From positions 1-31,554 of the forward strand of contig CACYHJ010000001.1 of assembly GCA_902774165.1 (NCBI GenBank): a stretch of DNA of 31,554 nucleotides, read 5' to 3'. The translations under genes were made by a program, and so were the position numbers. Each line of letters opens with the position of its first letter. Positions within the stretch are counted from its first letter, which is position 1. The notes under the pieces were generated by a model. That model did not search any database, was not told where the DNA came from, and worked only from the letters and a program-made list of their open reading frames with translations. Below are positions 1 through 5,750 of this stretch, piece after piece. The stretch comes from Oscillospiraceae bacterium. GTDB taxonomy: Bacteria; Bacillota; Clostridia; Oscillospirales; Acutalibacteraceae.

Positions 1-29
1 ACGAACTTCAAATGTACATTTTTATTATA

Positions 30-98
30 CAGGTTCAATTCATTATTCATTATTCATTATTCATTTGATTTGTCGTGGTCGAAGACCTCGACAAATCA
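30..98. repeat. CATT-rich tandem run plus inverted repeat
   Basis: A run of ATTCATT words (about 38-66) leads into a near-perfect inverted repeat at 66-98. The outer arms are TGATTTGTCG and CGACAAATCA; after one T-T mismatch, inner arms GGTC and GACC enclose a GAA loop. A similar arrangement (CATT-like words, TTCATTTG, then a palindrome) recurs at 24541-24612, so this is likely a dispersed intergenic repeat rather than part of a gene. I see no gene in 1-191. Confidence 0.6.
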
Positions 99-143
99 GA
101 ATTTGCCCGGATCATTCGCCTGAACCCTCAATGGAATACAGAA

Positions 144-180
144 AACAGGAAAAGCAGCCCGTCCGGCTGCTTTTTCTGTT
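144..180. terminator. Hairpin terminator after the 254-aa gene, possibly bidirectional
   Basis: Arms 144-159 and 165-180 pair over 16 bp with one G-T wobble around a 5-nt loop. The core is AAAAGCAGCC with GGCTGCTTTT, giving a T-rich 3' side in either direction. It lies 12 bp beyond the stop codon of the minus-strand gene ending at 192 and probably ends that operon. Confidence 0.75.
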
Positions 181-191
181 CACGGATTATT

Positions 192-956
192 TTACATTTC
201 CCTGCTGAAGGGGATTTTCTTTCCGCCGGCGGGAACCGTTCCCCACGGCGTTTGAAGAAATTCGTCGATCAGATTATTGTAGCTGTCGTATTCTTCGGGA
301 TGAATGCAAAAAATATAAGAACGGTTTGTCCCGCGGTGAAAAGTCAGCACCGCTATCCGGGCGTCGTGACAGGCAGAATTCATCTCAAGCATCTTTTTTT
401 GCCAGTGTTCGGGGCTTCTTCTCGCCTTGTGACAATAGTAGACGACGTTCTTTCCTGCGCAGTAATACTCTTTCAATTCCTTGACGGTCGCATATTTCTC
501 CCCGTTTTTCGCATACGCCTTTTTCTCATCGGTCGTTCCGTTATCGGGATCGGCAAAGATCAGATCGGGGTTCTTTGCAAGTAACTCGCTCTTGGCTCTC
601 TCGTGCCATTCCGTTCTTGACGCCCTTCGCTCGTTGCGCGAGCTATGGCTTGTGGACAGTTTTTCATCAAAAAACGCTGCACCGGGAAGGATATCCGCAT
701 TTTCGATATCCTGAATCTTCTTATCTTGCTTATCCTTCGAGCCGAACGGCTGCAGCTTCAGAAAAAGCTCCCGGTCATAGAGCGCATCTGCGCAACCATT
801 CCGGCAATTCAGATACCCCGTAAATTTTCCGTCCTCAGATTCATCATTCCCGGTCAGATACCAGTTTACACCGATTTTAATGCCTTGCCGCAGCAAAAAC
901 CGAAGCAATCCGTATTTTCCATAGTCGCCGATATCGCCGATATACTGATTTTTCAT
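192..956 (-). CDS. Uncharacterised protein with DPDNG motif
   Basis: A 254-aa soluble protein. I recognise its N-terminal style (KNQYIGDIGDYGKYGLLR) from a widespread bacterial family annotated only as hypothetical. A central segment with LIFADPDNG, followed by a Lys/Tyr-rich stretch ending near YYCHKARRS, resembles the motif-IV region of Rossmann methyltransferases, where DPPY is usual. That resemblance is inference; no SAM-binding glycine loop is obvious. No signal peptide or membrane segment is seen. The start is ATG at 956 with AAGGA nine bases upstream. It is the last gene of the operon that begins at 2573, 19 bp after the zinc-finger gene, and is followed by a hairpin terminator. Function unknown. 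Confidence 0.8.
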   Translation of the reverse strand: MKNQYIGDIGDYGKYGLLRFLLRQGIKIGVNWYLTGNDESEDGKFTGYLNCRNGCADALYDRELFLKLQPFGSKDKQDKKIQDIENADILPGAAFFDEKLSTSHSSRNERRASRTEWHERAKSELLAKNPDLIFADPDNGTTDEKKAYAKNGEKYATVKELKEYYCAGKNVVYYCHKARRSPEHWQKKMLEMNSACHDARIAVLTFHRGTNRSYIFCIHPEEYDSYNNLIDEFLQTPWGTVPAGGKKIPFSREM

Positions 957-975
957 GCGATCATATCCTTAATTA

Positions 976-1257
976 TCAAACATTTCTAATATATCCGCAT
1001 TTCGGATAATTCGAGCAGCCGTAGAACTGTTTCCCTGTCCGCGCGCCTTTTCTCGCGGTGCGCAGAACGAGCTTGCCGCCGCAAAACGGGCAATCCGCCG
1101 GGACGGGCTCTGATTCTTCAGCGTTGTTTTTATCTGTGTTTCCGTTTTTCTGTTCCACATGCCCTTCCGTCGGATAGGGAATCTTTTTTTGCGGCTCTGC
1201 GGCGGGAACGGCAGATTGATCCTCACTTTTCGCATCTGCCGGTGTTTGCAGCGTCAT
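976..1257 (-). CDS. Small protein with topoisomerase-type C4 zinc finger
   Basis: A 93-aa protein. The first about 55 residues are polar and low-complexity (Ala, Glu, Lys, Asn). The C-terminal 40 form one four-cysteine finger, CPFCGGKLVLRT...FYGCSNYPKCGY, matching the repeated DNA-binding fingers at the C-terminus of bacterial topoisomerase I (zf-C4_Topoisom). Free-standing copies occur in many bacteria, sometimes with nucleases; no catalytic domain is present here, so a nucleic-acid binding role is inferred from the finger alone. ATG at 1257 has a GGTGA eight bases upstream. A GTG at 1269 would overlap the previous stop codon by four bases (GTGA), as elsewhere in this operon, and is a real alternative. 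Confidence 0.8.
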   Translation of the reverse strand: MTLQTPADAKSEDQSAVPAAEPQKKIPYPTEGHVEQKNGNTDKNNAEESEPVPADCPFCGGKLVLRTARKGARTGKQFYGCSNYPKCGYIRNV

Positions 1258-1265
1258 CGGTAAGG

Positions 1266-1601
1266 TCACCGTTTTTCAAGGTATTGTACCGGCTTTCCCG
1301 TTTCCTCCGCATATTCGATCTCCGAGCGGGTGCTCTCGCCGATATAACCGCCGACGTTGACGACAAAAATCTCATCCGCCATGTCGATCTTGCGCTTGTG
1401 CATATCGTCGAGCATTTCCTTCGTCTTCGTCAGCGTTCCCTCGTCCATATTTTCCCAGACCTCGACGTCGCCGGAATGGCCGAACAGACCGACGCTGATG
1501 ACGATGTTTCCCGCCAGCGTCAGCCGTTTCTGCGCTTCCTCAAACTCCTTTCGGAAGCGTGTGCTCCCGCAGAGTGTGATCACCTTATACTTGCCGACCA
1601 T
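1266..1601 (-). CDS. Nucleoside 2-deoxyribosyltransferase-like protein
   Basis: A 111-aa protein beginning MVGKYKVITLCGSTRF. The early CGSTRF strand-loop, a central GLFGHSGD and the closing VNVGGYIGESTRSEIEYA are typical of the short nucleoside 2-deoxyribosyltransferase-like (DUF4406-type) fold, in which the late Ser-Thr-Arg-x-Glu segment carries the presumed nucleophilic glutamate. Family members cleave or exchange N-glycosidic bonds of nucleosides or nucleotides; the substrate cannot be told from sequence. The start is ATG at 1601, chosen because GGAGG lies eight bases upstream; a TTG at 1619 would place that site inside the gene. Fourth gene of the operon. Confidence 0.82.
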   Translation of the reverse strand: MVGKYKVITLCGSTRFRKEFEEAQKRLTLAGNIVISVGLFGHSGDVEVWENMDEGTLTKTKEMLDDMHKRKIDMADEIFVVNVGGYIGESTRSEIEYAEETGKPVQYLEKR

Positions 1602-1666
1602 ACCGTTTGCCTCCGTCAAACCGGGTTCGCAGGCCCGCCGGACGCGGACCGGAATCCGCCGGACAA

Positions 1667-1954
1667 TTATCCGTCGTCCCGCACGGTGAAGCAGGATTCG
1701 TCCCCGACCGTGGGGATCGTTTTGCTGTACAGATTCTCAATCTGAATGTAAGTCCCGCGCTCGACCGCAAGGATCACGCCGTCGATCTGTTCCTCCGTTC
1801 CCTGGATCTCCATGGAAACGGAGCCGTCGGAATCGTTCCGGACCCATCCCGTCGCCCCCAGCGCGTTCGCTGCCTTTTCCGCGCGCCAGCGAAAGCCCAC
1901 GCCCTGTACGAAGCCGGTAAACCGCAGCGCCCGGCGAATCACTCTGTTGCTCAT
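1667..1954 (-). CDS. acyP: Acylphosphatase
   Basis: A 95-aa protein of normal family length. It contains the acylphosphatase signature FTGFVQGVGFRWRA with catalytic Arg22, and GWVRND with catalytic Asn40, followed by a typical ferredoxin-like ending. The enzyme hydrolyses carboxyl-phosphate bonds in small acylphosphates such as acetyl phosphate or 1,3-bisphosphoglycerate in the cytoplasm; its physiological substrate in bacteria is often unclear. ATG at 1954 overlaps the stop of the DUF1905 gene by four bases (ATGA), so the two are probably translationally coupled. Confidence 0.93.
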   Translation of the reverse strand: MSNRVIRRALRFTGFVQGVGFRWRAEKAANALGATGWVRNDSDGSVSMEIQGTEEQIDGVILAVERGTYIQIENLYSKTIPTVGDESCFTVRDDG

Positions 1955-2241
1955 TCTTTTACCTCGATCACAACGTGTACCGGATCGCCGTCGCCCTTGT
2001 TCAGCTTTTTCCGGATCGATTTGAGCACGCCGATCACATAGCACACCGAGCCGTCCGGGTTTTTCACACCCATGTTGACGATGCTGCCGTCGTAAGGTTC
2101 GCCGTCGAATTCCGCCCGGACCCGCACGCGGCCCCTGCCGAATTCCCGCCGGATATCCCACGGGAACGCGGCGTACGCCCCGCCGCTGTCGGGATCCACG
2201 CGGATCACCGCGTCGTATTCATACCTTTTTGTCTCATTCAT
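1951..2241 (-). CDS. DUF1905 domain protein
   Basis: A 96-aa small beta-rich protein: KRYEYDAVIRVDP, then GGAYAAFPWDIRREFGRGRVRVRAEFDGEPYDGSIV and a C-terminal stretch around YVIGVLKSIRKKL. This matches the DUF1905 family, which occurs alone or fused to YdeI-like domains; the biochemical function is unknown. Its ATG overlaps the DUF2200 stop by four bases (2238-2241) and its own stop overlaps the acylphosphatase start by four bases, making a tight three-gene unit. No catalytic residues can be assigned. Confidence 0.87.
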   Translation of the reverse strand: MNETKRYEYDAVIRVDPDSGGAYAAFPWDIRREFGRGRVRVRAEFDGEPYDGSIVNMGVKNPDGSVCYVIGVLKSIRKKLNKGDGDPVHVVIEVKE

Positions 2242-2573
2242 CGCAGGATCTTCTCCATCGGTCTGCCCTTCGCCAGCTCATCGACCAGCTTGTCGAGCTG
2301 CCGGATCTTTCGCATCAGCGGATCCTCGATCGAGGCCATGTCCACGCCGCACACCTTGCCTGTGATCAGACCGGCGCGGGGGTTCATCGCCGGGGCGTTC
2401 TCAAAAAACGCGCCGTATGGCGTCGCCGGATCGACACTGTCCATCTCGTACCCGGTCAGCCACCGGATCACCTCGTCCAGCTCGTCTTTCGTCCTTCCCT
2501 TTCGCTCGACCTTTGCCAGCAGCAGGGGATAAACCTTTGAAACGGGCATATCGAAAATGCTTTGTCTTGCCAT
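2238..2573 (-). CDS. DUF2200 family protein
   Basis: A 111-aa protein with the DUF2200 hallmarks: an N-terminal segment VSKVYPLLLAKVERKGRTK, then VIRWLTGYE and the C-terminal GVDMASIEDPLMRKIRQLDKLVDELAKGRPMEKILR. Family members are small cytoplasmic proteins of unknown function. ATG at 2573 is chosen because AGGAG lies 9 bases upstream; a GTG at 2582 abuts the ribosome binding site and is unlikely. It is the first gene of a six-gene operon with a recognisable promoter at 2613-2641. Confidence 0.88.
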   Translation of the reverse strand: MARQSIFDMPVSKVYPLLLAKVERKGRTKDELDEVIRWLTGYEMDSVDPATPYGAFFENAPAMNPRAGLITGKVCGVDMASIEDPLMRKIRQLDKLVDELAKGRPMEKILR

Positions 2574-2612
2574 CGGGTCCACTCCTGTTGTATCCGTGCG
2601 GATTCTCTCTTT

Positions 2613-2641
2613 ATTCTATCTGAAAACGGGTTTATCGTCAA
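2613..2641 (-). promoter_or_regulatory. Sigma-A promoter of the DUF2200-acyP operon
   Basis: On the minus strand, TTGACG (2636-2641) and TAGAAT (2613-2618) are separated by exactly 17 bp, 40 bp upstream of the ATG at 2573. No competing promoter is seen between the downstream genes. Confidence 0.75.
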
Positions 2642-2649
2642 TATTAAAT

Positions 2650-2722
2650 CGGCAGATATTCGTACTTGCCGAATATCTGCCGGGATATTTCAATATCGTC
2701 TTGCCGGAACAAAAGAGTTCCG
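2650..2722. terminator. Two hairpins between the lipoprotein and DUF2200 genes
   Basis: A perfect 13-bp inverted repeat (CGGCAGATATTCG, 2650-2662, with 2670-2682) and a short one (CGGAAC/GTTCCG, 2705-2722) followed on the plus strand by TTTTTCG. They lie 38-110 bp beyond the lipoprotein stop (2760, minus strand) and could end that transcript. Only the short one has a T tract, and on the plus strand, so the assignment is uncertain. Confidence 0.4.
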
Positions 2723-2759
2723 TTTTTCGCTATGCCGAGGGGATCATGCTTCGACTGGC

Positions 2760-3548
2760 TCACGCGATTGCGAACTCGCCGTGCTGATAGGGCTTCCATT
2801 GTACGCCGTCGCCGCGCTTCGCGGTGCAGCCGTTGAAAAAGATCGCGCCGTTGCCGCTGCGCCATTTTTCGGCGTCGAAGGAGATCTGGGACGCGCTGTC
2901 TTTGCCGTCTTCCGTTTTCTTTATGCTCAGCAGCACGCCGTCCTTCCAATAGAGCTCGCTTTTCTCCACGTAGCCGTTCTGCGCCAGCTCCTCGAAGCCG
3001 TACCGCAGCGCCTGCGCGCCGTGCCGCCCCGCGAAGATCCACGCGACGGCGGCTTTTTCACCGTCGGTGAGGCCGCCGGGCGCGTCGTTTAAATCGACGC
3101 TGATATAAGTGATATCCGCGTTGAGGGCGCCGTCTTCTTTCCAGAGGTCTTCCAGCACCTCAAGATAGAGCCCGCACAGGTCGCCGTGGTCCTCTTTTCC
3201 CGCGGTTTCGATTTCTGCCGCCGCGCCGGTGATCTGCGCCGGCCAGGTCTCCAGCACGGTAAAATCCGGCTCAAAGGCAAGGAGCGTCCCGTTTTCAAGG
3301 TGTTCCGGCGCCGCCGTTTTGCCGTCCGCGGAGATCGTCAGCTCCTTCACGTTTGCCGTATAGACCTCGCCGCTCCCCTTGCCCGCAAGAATCAGCTGAT
3401 CCGTGCCCGCGCCCTCGACGACGCGCAGGGCGACCGTGTTCTCCGCCGGGCCGGCAGTCGTCTCCCCGCCGGAGCCGACGCGGCTCCCGCAGGCGCAGAG
3501 GGAGAACAGCAGCGCGAGCATACAGATCACGGAAACGATTTTTTTCAT
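2760..3548 (-). CDS. Predicted lipoprotein of unknown function
   Basis: A 262-aa protein with a type II signal peptide: MKKIVSVICMLALLFSLCAC, with the lipidated cysteine at residue 20 in a Clostridia-style LCAC lipobox, then a Gly/Thr/Ala-rich spacer. The mature part begins with a small strand-rich domain (about 40-110), then an acidic helical part around DLCGLYLEVLEDLWKED and a C-terminal region ending GDGVQWKPYQHGEFAIA. No known enzymatic motif is seen. The ATG at 3548 is preceded by a G-rich ribosome binding site; an in-frame extension upstream has no signal peptide and was rejected. It lies downstream of the glycosidase-like gene on the same strand, with a gap of about 100 bp. Confidence 0.78.
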   Translation of the reverse strand: MKKIVSVICMLALLFSLCACGSRVGSGGETTAGPAENTVALRVVEGAGTDQLILAGKGSGEVYTANVKELTISADGKTAAPEHLENGTLLAFEPDFTVLETWPAQITGAAAEIETAGKEDHGDLCGLYLEVLEDLWKEDGALNADITYISVDLNDAPGGLTDGEKAAVAWIFAGRHGAQALRYGFEELAQNGYVEKSELYWKDGVLLSIKKTEDGKDSASQISFDAEKWRSGNGAIFFNGCTAKRGDGVQWKPYQHGEFAIA

Positions 3549-3651
3549 CGCGTGAAACCCCCTTCGTTTTTCTTTCCGTAAACAAGACGCGGAAAGAACG
3601 GGAAGTGTTGCGCCGGGGAGTAAAAAAAGAATATCCGCCGTCGTTTTCGTC

Positions 3652-4902
3652 TTATTCCGCGACCAGCAGCGCGCCGCAGCCGGAGCGCAGACGGAACCGG
3701 AATTTTCCGTCCGCCGTTTCCGGCGCAAGCTCGCCGTCCGGGGTGATCACGCGCACGTCGGCGCCGTTTGTCGAAAATTCCACCGCCGAGTCCGTTCCGT
3801 TCTCCCCCCACGGGTCGCCGGCACTGCACAGATAAAGCGCCTGTTTGCCGCTGCCGTCCCGGGCGGCCATCTGACCGGCGAGAAGCGGCGCCCCGTCCGT
3901 CATGCGAACGCCGAAGAACACGCCGGTGTTCAGCGCGTCCTTCACTTCCGCGCCGACGCCGGCAGGCTCGTATTTGCCGTCGAAGCCGATGAAATGCGTG
4001 GAAACGGTTCTGTATTTCATATATTCCGGACCGATGGCGTGAAGCTCCGCGTTGACGGTTTTCAGCTTGTCGTACTGCTCGGTCTTCTCGCCCTTGTCGT
4101 CCAGCACCTGATTGTGCCACCAGCCGGCGGTATAGCAGGCCCAGGTAATCACCTCGGCGCCGAAGGCGAGGGCGGTGTTCGCCTGGAACCGGAGCCGGTC
4201 GACGCTGATCCACTCCTCGGGACGGTTGGAGTTGACCTGCAGCACGATCCACATGGAGCGCCCCGTGGCGCGGCAGGCGTCCGCGACCACCCGCAGGTTT
4301 TCATAAGCCCGGTTGACCCCGAGGAAGGAATTCCGGTCGGCAGTCAGGGAATACATGTAGAAATCATAGCAGAGATAGTCAAGGCCCACATATTCGCAGT
4401 ATTGCCGGATATGCTCCTCATAGGTGGTGGTGCCCAGCTGGTTCACGGTCTGCTGCGCCGTGTTCTGCGCGACGGAGGCATAGTTCGGGTACAGGTTCAG
4501 GTACGCGAACTGATTGGGGAACAGCCGCTCCGTCTCCGCCGCGACCCTGCCGTAATGGGGAAAATCCAGCGCGGAGGGCTCGTCGCCCACGTCGATGCCC
4601 CAGATTGCGGGATGGTCCGTGAATTGTTCCGCCGCCTCGGCGTACTTCTCCAAGGGATTGCGCTGAGCCATCTGCCCGGCGTTCGCGCCGTCGCCGCCCC
4701 ACCAGCCGGGAACGACGCCGGAGACCACCGCGCCCACGCCGTATTTCGCGAAAAGATCCAGCGCGTCGCGGTCGTTCCCCATGCAGACGATGAAATCGAC
4801 GCCGCATTCTTTGATCCCGCGGATCTGCCGCTCGCCTCTCGCGTAGGGCTGCAGAATATATGCGCCGACGTTCAGGCGGCTTCTGTCCATGCGTTTGTTC
4901 AT
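3652..4902 (-). CDS. Putative TIM-barrel glycoside hydrolase, cytoplasmic
   Basis: A 416-aa protein with no signal peptide. The layout fits a clan GH-A type barrel: strands VGAYILQPY and DFIVCMGND, then AIWGIDVGDEPSA with Glu108 in the usual acid/base position, YLNLYPNYASV, LDYLCYDFYMYS, MWIVLQVNS and FGAEVITWACYTAGWW, where Glu250 may be a second catalytic acid. The last 100 residues look like a small beta-sandwich (VRVITPDGELAPE...GCGALLVAE). I cannot name the GH family; it resembles GH42/GH5-like proteins only distantly. ATG at 4902 has AAGGAG nine bases upstream and the gene has its own promoter at 4955-4983. Activity is inference. Confidence 0.75.
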   Translation of the reverse strand: MNKRMDRSRLNVGAYILQPYARGERQIRGIKECGVDFIVCMGNDRDALDLFAKYGVGAVVSGVVPGWWGGDGANAGQMAQRNPLEKYAEAAEQFTDHPAIWGIDVGDEPSALDFPHYGRVAAETERLFPNQFAYLNLYPNYASVAQNTAQQTVNQLGTTTYEEHIRQYCEYVGLDYLCYDFYMYSLTADRNSFLGVNRAYENLRVVADACRATGRSMWIVLQVNSNRPEEWISVDRLRFQANTALAFGAEVITWACYTAGWWHNQVLDDKGEKTEQYDKLKTVNAELHAIGPEYMKYRTVSTHFIGFDGKYEPAGVGAEVKDALNTGVFFGVRMTDGAPLLAGQMAARDGSGKQALYLCSAGDPWGENGTDSAVEFSTNGADVRVITPDGELAPETADGKFRFRLRSGCGALLVAE

Positions 4903-4954
4903 TTGAATTCGCTCCTTTTGTACCTTGCGCCGACGCCGGCGCCGTTCTGTTCTG

Positions 4955-4983
4955 ACTATACCATAAAACGGAAACGAATTCAA
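4955..4983 (-). promoter_or_regulatory. Sigma-A promoter of the glycosidase-like gene
   Basis: Minus strand TTGAAT (4978-4983), 17-bp spacer, TATAGT (4955-4960), 53 bp upstream of the ATG at 4902. It lies just after the end of the HTH-desulfoferrodoxin gene, so the glycosidase-like gene can be expressed independently of it. Confidence 0.72.
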
Positions 4984-5011
4984 GCGCATCCGGACTTTCC
5001 ACGGCGAACGC

Positions 5012-5596
5012 TCAGGGACGGACGCAGAACAGGCCGTGCCGGTTGCAGTAGGCGTAAATCCTCGCCGTGCGGCAGATCTTGAACCGCGCCTCGGCGCCGC
5101 CCTCCGGATAGAGCTTCACAAACTGAAATCCCTGATCAGATACGGCGGCGAGGAAGGAGATATAATGGTCCTTTTCCATCGGGTGGGCCACCGTGACGTA
5201 ATACTCATCCTCCGAGATCTCCGCGCGGATGAAATGGTCCGGGTCCGCCGGCTCCGGCTCCGCGGGCGGCAGGGTGATTCCGCAGCAGCTGACCACCGCC
5301 TCCCCGACCGACCGCAGCACGTTGCCGCAGACGGGACAGACGTAAAATTTGCCCTTGGTGATATCGGCGGCGCGGTTCCGGTTGCGGATATCCTCGCCGG
5401 AGAGCAGTTCGATCACCGAAAGATCCAGCGCCCCTGCCAGCGGCTCCAGCAGGCTGATATCCGGGAAGCCCTGTCCCGTCTCCCATTTGCTCACGGCCTT
5501 GCCGCTGACAAAAATCTTTCCCGCAAGCTCCTCCTGCGTCATTTTTTTCCGTTCGCGGAGCCGTCTGATCACGGCTCCCGTAATGTAACGATCCAT
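5012..5596 (-). CDS. XRE-type HTH regulator fused to desulfoferrodoxin
   Basis: A 194-aa fusion. Residues 6-62 form an XRE/Cro HTH (RRLRERKKMTQEELAGK...AVSKWETG). Residues 84-106 carry the four cysteines of a desulforedoxin iron site, C87, C90, C104 and C105 (CPVCG ... CCG). The C-terminal domain (about 118-194) has the ligands expected of a superoxide reductase centre: H121, H138 and H144 in AHPMEKDHYI, and C184 and H187 in YCNRHG. Desulfoferrodoxins reduce superoxide to peroxide; fused to DNA binding, the iron centres may sense oxidants, which is inference. ATG at 5596 has AGGAGG eight bases upstream. It could regulate itself or its neighbours; no operator was identified. Confidence 0.9.
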   Translation of the reverse strand: MDRYITGAVIRRLRERKKMTQEELAGKIFVSGKAVSKWETGQGFPDISLLEPLAGALDLSVIELLSGEDIRNRNRAADITKGKFYVCPVCGNVLRSVGEAVVSCCGITLPPAEPEPADPDHFIRAEISEDEYYVTVAHPMEKDHYISFLAAVSDQGFQFVKLYPEGGAEARFKICRTARIYAYCNRHGLFCVRP

Positions 5597-5702
5597 AAGA
5601 TTCGCCTCCTGTACCTTTATCCTAACGCATCCGCGGCGAAAGGGCAACCCACGCGTCGTGGAGCGGGGCGCAAACGGAACGAAAATGCCGGACAAAGAAA
5701 CG

Positions 5703-5735
5703 GCCGGAACGGTCCGTCAGGATTCCCGTTCCGGC
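5703..5735 (-). terminator. Hairpin terminator after the GH42 gene
   Basis: Arms GCCGGAACGG (5703-5712) and CCGTTCCGGC (5726-5735) pair perfectly over 10 bp with a 13-nt loop, 16 bp past the GH42 stop. The minus-strand exit is CGTTTCTTTG, only moderately T-rich. Confidence 0.6.
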
Positions 5736-5750
5736 TTTATACAGTGATAA

